A DNA stretch of 8,550 nt from an uncultured Rubrobacteraceae bacterium (GTDB lineage: Bacteria > Actinomycetota > Rubrobacteria > Rubrobacterales > Rubrobacteraceae): the NCBI GenBank assembly GCA_902806015.1, contig CADCUZ010000103.1, positions 1 through 8,550 on the forward strand, read 5' to 3'. Shown here piece by piece: positions 1-7,232 of the stretch. The notes under the pieces are model-generated. The model was not told the origin of the DNA. It saw only the letters and a list, made by a program, of their open reading frames with translations, and made no database searches. The position numbers and the translations under genes were made by a program. Every line of letters starts with the position of its first letter. The first letter of the stretch is position 1.

Positions 1-25
1 GGACGACATCGCCTTAGGAGCGACC

Positions 26-256
26 TTGGAGACGGCGGCATTGTTCCTTTCGCTCGCCCTCGCCGTCAACCTGGCGATCTACGGTTGGCTCGGCGCGTTG
101 GGGGCCTGGTCCGGTAAGGAGGCCGACCGCGGCGAGAGGTTGATCTACCTCCTGATCGCCGGCGCCTTCACCGCGCTGGCGGCGGGGGCTTGGTACGCCC
201 TGGCCTTCGTGGGCCGCCCTTCGGGTAGCCCGGCGTCCGCGACCCTCAACCGCTGA
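26..256 (+). CDS. Small two-helix membrane protein, unknown function
   Basis: This is a 76-residue protein that I do not recognise. Two hydrophobic stretches, about residues 4-25 and 40-63, look like membrane-spanning helices, joined by a short charged loop (KEADRGER). The C-terminal tail is Ser/Pro/Ala-rich. The TTG start is chosen because AGGAG lies at 16-20, five bases upstream, and no ATG or GTG fits as well. The gene may continue an operon from outside the window. Its last 11 bases overlap the end of the ZIP transporter gene on the opposite strand, so the two are convergent. G/C-rich third positions support real coding. Function is not inferable. Confidence 0.6.
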   Translation: METAALFLSLALAVNLAIYGWLGALGAWSGKEADRGERLIYLLIAGAFTALAAGAWYALAFVGRPSGSPASATLNR

Positions 257-1052
257 GGACGAACGACACGAAGAACCCGGCCGCCGTGGCCATCGAGTTC
301 AGCGGGCGGCCGTGCTCGAACGCCTCGGGCATCAGCGTGCCGGCCAGCGAGGCCAGGACCGCCCCTCCTGCGAAGGCCAGCGGGAAGGCCAGGTGCTCCT
401 CGGGGAGCAGGACGAACACCCCGCGCCCGAAGACCACCGCGCCGGTGAGCAGCACCGCCGTGAGCGCCCAGATGCCGATCGCGAAGGTCGCCGAGCGCCC
501 CCCGCGGCGCATCGCGACGGCGCCCACCAGCGCCTCGGGGAAGTTCGAGCAGAAGATCGCCACCAGCAGCACCAGGCTGCCCCCGCCTGAGAGCAGGGAG
601 ACCCCCAGCGCCAGGTTCTCCGGCACGCCGTCCAGCGTCACCGCCGCCAGCAGCGCGAAGCCTACGGCCGCGCCTGCGCCCCCGGTGGCGGCCTCCTCCA
701 CCCGCTCGGTCTGCTGCGCCTCGGCCCCTGAGACGTCCTCGGCGGCCTCCGGGGACAGGGCCGCCACCTCGCGGGGGTCGCCGGCGCTCTTGGCAACCCA
801 CGAGTCGAGGGCGGTGTTGACGAGAACGAAGGTAAGCCCGCCCGCGATCAGCCCCAGCCCCGCCGGCCACAGGCCCCCAAGGTGGACGGCCTCGGGGAAC
901 AGCTCGAAGGCCAGCGCGGAGATCAGCGTGCCGCTGGCGAAGGCGAGCAGCACGCCGCTGACCTGCCGCGGGGCCCGCCAGTAGGCGCCGATGGCGCCGC
1001 CTATGACCAGCGCGCTGGACCCGATAAGCCCGAACACCAGTGCCTGTCCCAT
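246..1052 (-). CDS. ZIP-family divalent metal transporter
   Basis: The 268-residue integral membrane protein has the ZIP layout: N-terminal helices, a polar cytoplasmic-type loop (about 83-122) and a C-terminal helix bundle. ZIP proteins move zinc, iron or manganese across the membrane. The metal-site helices are visible as DGVPENLALG (141-150) and SNFPEAL (169-175). These match the HNxPEG-type motifs of TM4 and TM5, but Asp141 and Ser169 replace the usual histidines. The further motifs LFPEA (51-55) and LMPEAFEHG (240-248) are also typical. The central loop is acidic and Glu/Gln-rich (PEAAEDVSGAEAQQTERVEE) rather than His-rich. The ATG is preceded by GAGGAGG about nine bases upstream on the minus strand. 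The length is normal for bacterial ZIPs. Family assignment is firm; the metal transported is not known, and no Zur- or MntR-type box was seen upstream. Confidence 0.88.
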   Translation of the reverse strand: MGQALVFGLIGSSALVIGGAIGAYWRAPRQVSGVLLAFASGTLISALAFELFPEAVHLGGLWPAGLGLIAGGLTFVLVNTALDSWVAKSAGDPREVAALSPEAAEDVSGAEAQQTERVEEAATGGAGAAVGFALLAAVTLDGVPENLALGVSLLSGGGSLVLLVAIFCSNFPEALVGAVAMRRGGRSATFAIGIWALTAVLLTGAVVFGRGVFVLLPEEHLAFPLAFAGGAVLASLAGTLMPEAFEHGRPLNSMATAAGFFVSFVLSG

Positions 1053-1231
1053 CGGCGTGGCCCTCCTCGGTGCGGTCTGCAGCGTTCGATGGCGACTGCC
1101 CCGCTCGCCCTCCTACGGGAGCATCATGCCAGCGACCCAAGCCCGACGCGAACTTCGGAAAGACACCACAGGCGAGCTTCCGAGAGGGGACTTGTACGTG
1201 GTTGCGCGAGCAGGGCACTAGGGTCTAACCC
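1053..1231. other. Spacer upstream of the ZIP gene, no gene seen
   Basis: No reading frame here has a coding look. It must contain the promoter of the minus-strand ZIP gene, but I could not pick a convincing -35/-10 pair. A loose inverted repeat (TCGGAA ... TTCCGA, roughly 1154-1183) and a 6-bp stem CTAGGG/CCCTAG (1218-1235) are present. Neither is strong enough to name. Confidence 0.4.
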
Positions 1232-1310
1232 CTAGATCAGCGTCACCTCGACCTTCGGCTCCTCCCCCACCGTGGCGGAGAGGCGTACCCTAGGGGCGTT
1301 GTCGGTTCGT
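1232..1310 (-). pseudogene. Orphan 3' coding fragment fused behind the FAH remnant
   Basis: Just downstream of the point where FAH-family homology ends, a different minus-strand frame reads TDNAPRVRLSATVGEEPKVE followed by VTLI and a TAG at 1232-1234. Its third codon positions are almost all G or C, as in real genes here. It has no start codon; an in-frame TGA occurs a few codons upstream, inside the FAH part. It does not resemble the normal FAH C-terminus (GD-x-I-STGTPGG...). I infer that it is the tail of some other gene joined to the FAH gene by a deletion. Its identity is unknown, and chance cannot be excluded for so short a piece. Confidence 0.3.
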
Positions 1311-2068
1311 ATCGTTGCTGGGCAACAGCCTCATCACCATAGAATGGAACGAGACGAGCCAGTATGGGGAGAACGTCATGTTGGAGACGGTGTTCTTCCG
1401 GCGCACCTCGCCGTTGAGGACCGTCGAGACCTCGATATCTCCCAGCTCCCCCACCTCCTCCGGCGTAACAAGCTCGGGACCAAAAGAGAAGAACGTGTCG
1501 AAGCTCTTGGCCCGAGTCAGGTACCGCGGGTTCTTCCTGAGGATGTCCTCGGCCGTCATGTCCAGCACCGTCGTGAAGCCCGCCACGACGGAGGGCGCGT
1601 CTTCTTCGGGGACGTCCGTCGCCTTCCGGCCGATGACCACGCCGAGCTCGGCCTCCGCCGTAACGCGGCCGATGCCCTTCGGCAGCCGCACCCTGTCGCC
1701 GGGGCCTGTTATGGTGGTGTCCGGGCGCATGAAGCTGGCCGGCTCCTCGGAAGGAGCGACCTCATCCAGGTCACCGGCGTGCTCCACGTAGTTGAGGCCG
1801 ATGCCCAGATCTCGCGCGGCCCGCGATACAAAGGCGCGTAGGTGAGATCGCGGGCCGGTATCCCCCGCCCCTAAAGGACCTCCACCTCGACCTCCGAAAG
1901 CCCGTCCCCCCGGCGCCGCAGCTCGTCCAGCCGGCCGCCCTCCAAAAGGGAGGGCAGGTCCGCGGGCCACCCGCCCGGGCCCGGTATCTCGGCGACGGGC
2001 AGGGCGCCGCCGGCCCGTATCACGACCGCGACCTCGTTGTCGCCGATCCTTGCCGAAGAGAGCCTCAT
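1290..2068 (-). pseudogene. Fumarylacetoacetate hydrolase family gene, multiply disrupted
   Basis: Intact relatives are about 280-300-residue hydrolases/decarboxylases of 2-oxo or diketo acids that use a divalent metal held by acidic residues. Here the N-terminal part runs from the ATG at 2066-2068 (MRLSSARIGDNEVAVVIRAG...) to an in-frame TAG at 1871-1873. The same frame continues after the stop with GRGIPARDLTYAPLYRGPRE then IW, a typical FAH linker. It then needs a one-base shift at the G-run at 1804-1806 (TGGGC where TGGGGC is expected) to continue as GIGLNYVEHAG...FMRPDTTITGPGD...AEAELGVVIGRKA...AGFTTVLDMTAEDI...KSFDTFFSFGPELVTPEEVG...NMTFSPYWLVSFHS. Family homology stops at MRLLP (about 1325), so the conserved STGTPGG-type C-terminal loop is absent and an unrelated TAG follows at 1290-1292. 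Three independent lesions make a functional product very unlikely. It is divergent from the aldolase operon and was probably part of the same catabolic locus. Confidence 0.85.
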
Positions 2069-2089
2069 GGGCCCGTCATGGTAGTGGCC

Positions 2090-2099
2090 CGCGGCCGCG
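2090..2099. promoter_or_regulatory. Palindrome CGCGGCCGCG, possible operator
   Basis: A perfect 10-bp palindrome lies in the 62-bp gap between the divergent FAH remnant and the aldolase operon. Its centre is about 35 bp upstream of the predicted transcription start of the operon, where a regulator could act. In such GC-rich DNA a palindrome of this composition can arise by chance, so the call is weak. Confidence 0.2.
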
Positions 2100-2117
2100 C
2101 CGGGGAAAACGTGCCTG

Positions 2118-2130
2118 TATACTGCCCCCC
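2118..2130 (+). promoter_or_regulatory. Extended-type -10 (TATACT) for a leaderless operon start
   Basis: TATACT at 2118-2123 matches the bacterial -10 consensus (TATAAT) at five of six bases and has TG immediately before it. Only seven bases (GCCCCCC) separate it from the ATG at 2131, which places the expected transcription start at about 2130-2131. There is no Shine-Dalgarno-like sequence before this ATG, and no clear -35 element at the usual spacing. This pattern is typical of leaderless transcripts, which are common in actinobacteria. Confidence 0.55.
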
Positions 2131-3038
2131 ATGTCCCTGCGCGGCGTCTGCACGATCGCCCTTACCCCGTTTACGGACGAGGGAGGTGTGGACTTCGGGG
2201 GCATCGACGTCCTCGCGGACCACTACCTCGGATCGGGCGTGGACGGCCTCGTGGTGCTCGGCATCATGGGGGAGGCCCACAAGCTCACCGACGCCGAACG
2301 CTCCGCCGTCGTCGAGCGCTACGTCGCGGCCATCGACGGCAGGGTCCCGGTCGTCGTGGGCTGCTCCGCGCCGGCGACCCGGGTGGTGACGGAGAGGGCC
2401 CGTGAGGCGGAGCAGTCGGGGGCCGCGGCCGTCATGGTGGCCCCCCCCGACAACGTCAAGAACCTGGACCTCGTCTTCGGGCACTACCGGGGGGTCGCCG
2501 AAGGCACCTCGCTGCCGGTCGTGGTGCAGGACGAGCCGGTCAACACGGGCGTCGTGATGCCGGCGGGTTTTGTGGCGCGGCTGATGAACGAGGTAGAGAA
2601 CTGCCGATACGTCAAGCTAGAAGAGGCGCCGACTACCATCAAGATCTCGGCCTTAGTAGGCCGGATAGAAGACCCGAACAAACGGGCCGGCATCTTCGGC
2701 GGGCTCGGCGGGATGTACTTCTACGAGGAGCTGGCGCGGGGCGCAACGGGGATAATGACCGGGTTTGCCTACCAGGAGATCCTGGCGAAAATCTACGGGC
2801 TCTTCGAGGCCGGGGAGCGGGACGGGTCAAGAGAATACTTTTTCCGCTACCTACCCCTGATAAGGTTCGAGGCCCAGCTCGGCGTCGGCGGCGTCGGCAT
2901 CCGCAAGGAGGTCTACAAGATGCGCGGCGTGATCCCTTCCTCCCACGTCCGTTCCCCCGCGCCGCCCTTGGACACCCGGACGCTGCACGAGCTAGAAGAC
3001 CTCGTCGGATTCCTTGGCCTGACGGAAGGAGAGCACCG

Positions 3039-3042
<4 letters not shown>
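2131..3042 (+). CDS. DapA-superfamily aldolase/hydratase (dihydrodipicolinate synthase family)
   Basis: This 303-residue TIM-barrel lyase belongs to the family that forms a Schiff base between a lysine and a 2-oxo acid. The family signature GxxGE is seen as [14 protein letters not shown] (44-57), and Lys162 in RYVKLEE is the expected Schiff-base lysine. The usual catalytic tyrosine segment (YN-x-P-x-x-TG) is replaced by [11 protein letters not shown] (130-140), so there is no tyrosine there. That argues against true lysine-pathway DapA and for a side-branch aldolase, hydratase or decarboxylase of a sugar or aromatic acid pathway. The ATG at 2131 is preferred over in-frame starts upstream because the TATACT box is tightly placed before it and homology begins there. 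The stop overlaps the next start (GTGA), so the next gene is translationally coupled. The substrate is unknown. Confidence 0.85.
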
Positions 3043-4274
<1,232 letters not shown>

Positions 4275-4344
4275 GGGGCTCGCCGTCGAAGACAAGAACT
4301 CGCTCCTGCTCGGCATAAAGTACGAGGCCGCAAAGCTCGGCGGC

Positions 4345-4548
4345 GTGGCAGGCGAGCCTCTGGCGCGGATAGAGGAGCAACTGCGGGGCGAGGTCGGCGA
4401 GAGCTGGAAGACGGACGAGGAGCTCCTCAAGGGCCGAAACGCCGTGCGTCGCGAGCACGGGTTGCCCCTCCTCGGCGAGACGAACGCCCGGCCGGCGCCC
4501 CCAACCCCCAACCGGCGCCCGCTCTGGCGCAGGGTGCTGGGAAGGTAA
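4345..4548 (+). CDS. Small hypothetical protein with uncertain start
   Basis: I do not recognise this protein. The first ordinary start codon in frame is the GTG at 4345, giving 67 residues: a charged helical part (EPLARIEEQLRGEVGESWKT...), then a Pro-rich, Arg-rich tail ending PLWRRVLGR. That GTG has no ribosome-binding site. The coding signal also begins earlier: from 4285 the same frame reads VEDKNSLLLGIKYEAAKLGG with G/C third positions. AGGGGG at 4273-4278 sits six bases before a GTC at 4285, where a GTG would make an ideal start. The true product may therefore be about 88 residues, begun at a non-standard or mutated codon, or it may be a frameshifted extension of the upstream dehydrogenase. 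It ends two bases before the next start, inside the operon. Confidence 0.5.
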   Translation: MAGEPLARIEEQLRGEVGESWKTDEELLKGRNAVRREHGLPLLGETNARPAPPTPNRRPLWRRVLGR

Positions 4549-4550
4549 CG

Positions 4551-5408
4551 GTGCTCTACCGAAACTTCGCGACGCAGGAGGAGCTCGACGCCCAATACGA
4601 CCCCGAGCGCACCGTCAGTGACGCGGGCGCCTACGCGGATTACTACGCGCGGGAGAGCGAGAGGCTGCGCCTGGAGAGGGACCACAGCCTGAACGTGCCC
4701 TTCGGCCCCACGCTCGCCGAGCACTTGGACCTGTACCCGGCGGGAGAAGACGCGGCCGTCCTCGTCTTCGTCCACGGCGGATACTGGCGGGCGCGGACGA
4801 GCCGGGAGTTCGGTTTCGTGGCGCGCGGTCCCGGTTCCCGGGGCGTTGCGAGCGTGGTCCCGAACTACGCGCTGTGTCCCCGGGTGACTATAGACGAGAT
4901 CGTACGCCAGACCCGGGCCGCCCTCGTGTGGACGTACAAGAACGCCCAGAGTTTCGGCGGCGACCCGGAACGCATCCACGTGGCCGGCCACTCCGCGGGG
5001 GGCCACCTCGTCGGCATGCTGCTCGCGACGGACTGGGAAGGGGACTACGGGCTGCCGGCGGACATCATCGGGGGGGCGACCGTCATAAGCGGCCTCTTCG
5101 ACCTCGCGCCGTTCCCCTACACCTTTCTGCAGCCCAAGCTGCAGCTCACGTGGGACCAGGTCCGCAGGAACAGCCCCATCCTCCACCTGCCAGACGGGGC
5201 CCCGCCCCTCCTCGTCGCCTACGGGGAGGACGAGACTGTGGAGTTCGGGCGCCAGTCGGAGGACCTTCTGGAGGCGTGGAAGGCGAAGGGCCTCTCCGGC
5301 GAGCGCCTCGTCGTGCCCGGCAAGAACCACTACGACGTCATAGACGGCTTTCTCGACGCCGCGAGCCCGCTGCTCTCCGCGATTTTGAGGCGGATGGGCT
5401 TAGAATAG
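4551..5408 (+). CDS. Alpha/beta hydrolase, arylformamidase-like
   Basis: This 285-residue cytoplasmic hydrolase resembles the kynurenine formamidase/esterase group. The oxyanion-hole motif HGGYWR is at 75-80, the nucleophile elbow GHSAGG at 146-151 (Ser148), the likely acid Asp227 in YGEDETVEF, and the catalytic His260 in GKNHYDVID. The N-terminal YRNF...EELDAQYDPER and the spacing of the triad fit that group better than general lipases. The GTG start has GGAAGG about six bases upstream, partly within the stop region of the preceding gene, which implies a close operon. It would cleave an amide or ester bond. Arylformamidase activity itself is not shown: no kynurenine-pathway genes are visible, and the neighbours point to another catabolic substrate. 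Confidence 0.85.
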   Translation: MLYRNFATQEELDAQYDPERTVSDAGAYADYYARESERLRLERDHSLNVPFGPTLAEHLDLYPAGEDAAVLVFVHGGYWRARTSREFGFVARGPGSRGVASVVPNYALCPRVTIDEIVRQTRAALVWTYKNAQSFGGDPERIHVAGHSAGGHLVGMLLATDWEGDYGLPADIIGGATVISGLFDLAPFPYTFLQPKLQLTWDQVRRNSPILHLPDGAPPLLVAYGEDETVEFGRQSEDLLEAWKAKGLSGERLVVPGKNHYDVIDGFLDAASPLLSAILRRMGLE

Positions 5409-5455
5409 GGGAGCAAGAACACACGACTGTTCGGGGGCGCGATTTGGCGATAGAG

Positions 5456-5671
5456 ATGACAGGCGGCAAGATCGTAAACGAGCGCGGCACGGTCGTGACC
5501 TTCCGCCAGAAGTGCGAGAACTGCGGCTACGTCTACGACTGGAACAAGACGACCATAGTGCCGGCCTACGGGTCCAGAAAGGTCCGCGCGTTCACCTGCC
5601 CCGAGTGCGGCAACCACCAGGAGGTAGAGGTTCGTTATCTCTACAAGGGTCCCCCCCAAGAGCCCACCTGA
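5456..5671 (+). CDS. Small zinc-ribbon protein
   Basis: This is a 71-residue protein with two CxxC knuckles: CENC at 20-23 and CPEC at 48-51, each followed by Gly, with 24 residues between the pairs. This is a classic zinc-ribbon fold. The segments around them (FRQKCENCGYVYDW and RAFTCPECGNHQEVEVRYLY) look like one compact domain with beta hairpins and no membrane segment. The start is ambiguous. The ATG at 5456 has only weak purines upstream. A TTG at 5444 has GGGGG seven bases upstream and would add MAIE, making 75 residues. It follows the hydrolase by 35-47 bases and is probably the last gene of the operon. The function is unknown; such proteins bind nucleic acid or assist partner enzymes. 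The last residues abut a recombinase remnant on the other strand. Confidence 0.7.
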   Translation: MTGGKIVNERGTVVTFRQKCENCGYVYDWNKTTIVPAYGSRKVRAFTCPECGNHQEVEVRYLYKGPPQEPT

Positions 5672-5938
5672 GATCGAGGCTGCCATTCGCGTGGGCCATC
5701 GGAGTGAAGTCGAGCATTTTATAGACGCGATTGCGCTCGTCGGGCTCGAGGTTGTCCAAATGCTCGGGAACAATCCGGGAGTAGTAGTTTAGCAAGGCGT
5801 CCCTATCGCGCTCAAGTAGGTCCCACGTAGGCGGCCCTACCCTCCACGCGCGAGCTCGCCTTGGACGGTTTTACGGGCCTGTTCGATCTGGGCGAGACGC
5901 CTCTCGTAGCGGCCCATATACAGTTTGTTCTCCAAGAG
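5672..5938 (-). pseudogene. C-terminal remnant of a large serine recombinase, frameshifted
   Basis: On the minus strand three pieces in successive frames line up into one recombinase C-terminus: LLENKLYMGRYERRLAQIEQ ARKTVQGELA, then VEGRAAYVG, then LLERDRDALLNYYSRIVPEH followed by LDNLEPDERNRVYKML. The 'YY...VPE-x-L-x-x-L-x-PxERxxVYKML' ending and the coiled-coil-like preceding region are typical of the tail of site-specific serine recombinases. The frames change near 5848-5852 and again near 5819-5823, so it is dead. The catalytic resolvase domain and the rest of the N-terminus are absent. Homology stops abruptly near 5938, where DHFR-like coding begins on the other strand. It is evidence that a mobile element once recombined here. 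Confidence 0.65.
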
Positions 5939-5941
5939 AGA

Positions 5942-6414
5942 TCCACACCGGCGCGGAGAGCACGTCGAGCGAGCAAGATTACGCCTACCAGGACTTCATG
6001 GATGCCGTCGACACCGTCGTCATGGGCCGCAACACCTTCGAACTCGCGTCGACCTTCGACGCCTGGCCGTACGGCGGCAAGAGGGTCGTCGTGCTCAGCA
6101 GCAGGCCGTCCGCTGTCCCGCCACACCTCGCGGACGGCGTAGAGTGGCTATCGATGCCGCCGCGGCGCCTCGTCGAGCGGCTGGCGGCCCAAGGCGCGGC
6201 CCACCTCTACGTCGACGGGGGCAAGACCATCCAAGGGTTCCTGGGCGCGGGCCTCATCGACGAGCTTACAATCACCCGGATACCCGTCTTGATCGGGACC
6301 GGCGTGCCGCTCTTCGGCCCGCTCGACCACGACGTTGGGCTCGCGCACATCGCGACTCGGCAGTTCGAGAACGGATTCGTACAAAGCAAATACCGTGTCG
6401 AAGAAACCTCGTGA
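5942..6414 (+). pseudogene. Dihydrofolate reductase/RibD C-terminal family gene, 5'-truncated
   Basis: The frame reads IHTGAESTSSEQDYAYQDF into MDAVDTVVMGRNTFE and on to VDGGKTIQGFLGAGLIDELT and RIPVLIGTGVPLFG, then a TGA at 6412-6414. These are the central and C-terminal motifs of the bacterial DHFR-like reductase family (NADPH-binding, about 180-190 residues). The N-terminal strand with the SLDGFIA-type motif is missing. Family homology begins right where the recombinase remnant ends, near 5940. The first ATG in frame is at 5998 and would give 138 residues without a ribosome-binding site. The remaining reading frame is clean, so the truncation may be recent. A shortened product is possible, but loss of the first strand should abolish cofactor binding. 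Confidence 0.75.
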
Positions 6415-6433
6415 CGTTGCGCTCCGCGTCACG
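6410..6433 (+). terminator. Hairpin at the end of the DHFR-like gene
   Basis: CGTGACG (6410-6416) and CGTCACG (6427-6433) can form a 7-bp perfect stem with a 10-base loop, overlapping the TGA stop of the DHFR-like gene. There is no T-tract after it, so it is at best a weak or Rho-assisted terminator. Confidence 0.3.
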
Positions 6434-6662
6434 CCGCGACAAGAGGCTACAGGTGTGAGCGATATCGGATGGCTACTCGTTCAGGTCTCCGGCCTTCTCG
6501 TCACACCCGCTCCCGCTACCCCAGTATCCCCGTGCTCGCGCTCGTCGTCACGGCCAAGCTATTCTCGCGCGTGCGGCGGACGCTCACCCGCAGGTTGGAG
6601 ACGTGCTCAGAGTACGGACCGCCGGGGTCCCACACGGCCCCGCCACGGCGGAGGGTGAAACC
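6434..6662. other. Region without a convincing gene
   Basis: A + strand frame from 6469 (69 codons, running into the next gene) has some G/C third-position bias around YPSIPVLALVVTAKLFSRVR, but it has no ribosome-binding site and no family resemblance that I can see. It could be a decayed fragment. The 3' end carries the ribosome-binding site of the next ORF (GGAGGGTGAAACC before the ATG at 6663). Confidence 0.3.
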
Positions 6663-7082
6663 ATGGCCAATGAAGTAGTGGAAGGACAGCTCGGAGGCGG
6701 GTTGCCGCACCTGTCGTTCGGCCATAGTCCGCCGCTGGTTGTGTTCCCCGGCCTCGGGATGACCAACGCCAACCCCACCGGAATCCAGCGTTGGGGGGAG
6801 CTGCGGCTGCTCTCCCCCCTCGCGCGTTCGTTCACGGTGCACAGGGTAGGGAGGAAGGTCGGGCTGAAGCGAGGAACAACCATGGCCGACCTCGCCCAAG
6901 ACTACGCGGGGGCCGTCAAGGTGCCAGGGGTTCGGTTCTACGCTTGCTACGGTCGCCGAGATAAAACCCTCGTGATTTCGCTAAAGGGCGAAACCTACGA
7001 CCGCCTCATCACGGAGGTCGACGACCCCGCCAAGGTCGCCGAGACCATAAACGATGCGGTCGGCGCGTTGACTCGCTCCTGA
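6663..7082 (+). CDS. Chimeric ORF: alpha/beta hydrolase N-terminus joined to a PH-like C-terminus
   Basis: The 139-codon ORF starts at an ATG with GGAGG about nine bases upstream. Residues 1-84 are the start of an alpha/beta hydrolase of the actinobacterial type: LPHLSFGHSPPLVVFPGLGM (14-33, the first strand and oxyanion region), GIQRWGELRLLSPLARSFTV (40-59), then GTTMADLAQDYAGA. The nucleophile elbow, acid and catalytic histidine should follow but do not. Instead residues 88-139 read PGVRFYACYGRRDKTLVISL...YDRLITEVDDPAKVAETINDAVG. This resembles the last strands and helix of a bacterial PH-type domain ('...DDP..xVAExI' ending). I infer an in-frame deletion fusing two genes, with the junction near 6915-6925. 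It cannot be an active hydrolase; whether it is expressed is unknown. Confidence 0.55.
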   Translation: MANEVVEGQLGGGLPHLSFGHSPPLVVFPGLGMTNANPTGIQRWGELRLLSPLARSFTVHRVGRKVGLKRGTTMADLAQDYAGAVKVPGVRFYACYGRRDKTLVISLKGETYDRLITEVDDPAKVAETINDAVGALTRS

Positions 7083-7097
7083 CAAGGACCTTCCGCA

Positions 7098-7124
7098 GGC
7101 CGGGGCGACCAGCTTGTCCCGGCC
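7098..7124 (+). terminator. GC-rich hairpin after the chimeric ORF
   Basis: GGCCGGG (7098-7104) pairs with CCCGGCC (7118-7124) around a 13-base loop, 15 bases after the stop at 7082. A competing pair GACAAG (7081-7086)/CTTGTC (7112-7117) overlaps it. There is no T-run on the + strand, so termination is plausible but unproven. The region lies between units that face each other. Confidence 0.4.
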
Positions 7125-7176
7125 CCTTCCGTGCGCTAACGCCCTCTCGATGTCCGAGATATGGCGATTCTGGGAG

Positions 7177-7223
7177 AGCCGACGAGCGGACTCGAACCGC
7201 CCACCTGCTCATTACGAGTGAGC
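7177..7223 (-). tRNA. 3' half of a tRNA-Thr(CGU) gene, 5' half missing
   Basis: On the minus strand this 47-base segment matches tRNA positions 27-73 exactly. The anticodon stem is GCTCA/TGAGC with the 7-base loop CTCGTAA (anticodon CGT, threonine). The variable loop is AGGTG. The T arm is GGCGG-TTCGAGT-CCGCT with the invariant TTCGA, and the 3' acceptor strand is CGTCGGC plus discriminator T. The D arm and the 5' acceptor strand (expected GCCGACG) are absent. Upstream is unrelated DNA with TTGCA repeats. A break at the anticodon stem is the usual result of integration by a tyrosine recombinase into the 3' half of a tRNA gene, so I read this as an attachment-site relic rather than a working tRNA. 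Confidence 0.7.
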
Positions 7224-7232
7224 CAATAGGCG

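Noticed and set aside
145..1218. Long minus-strand frame of 357 codons overlapping the ZIP gene
   Set aside because: It is Arg/Gly/Ala-rich with no family motifs and shadows the real transporter frame, which has clear helices and ZIP motifs.
1218..1235. CTAGGG/CCCTAG inverted repeat as a terminator
   Set aside because: The stem is only six base pairs, there is no T-tract, and it overlaps the stop of the orphan fragment; chance is likely.
4874..5443. Long upstream extension of the zinc-ribbon frame through the hydrolase gene
   Set aside because: The extension is Arg/Pro-rich shadow sequence; only the part after about 5444 has the zinc-ribbon domain and a plausible start.
6469..6678. 69-codon plus-strand frame before the chimeric ORF
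   Set aside because: It has no ribosome-binding site or recognisable family and its end overlaps the start of the next ORF; left as an unexplained region.
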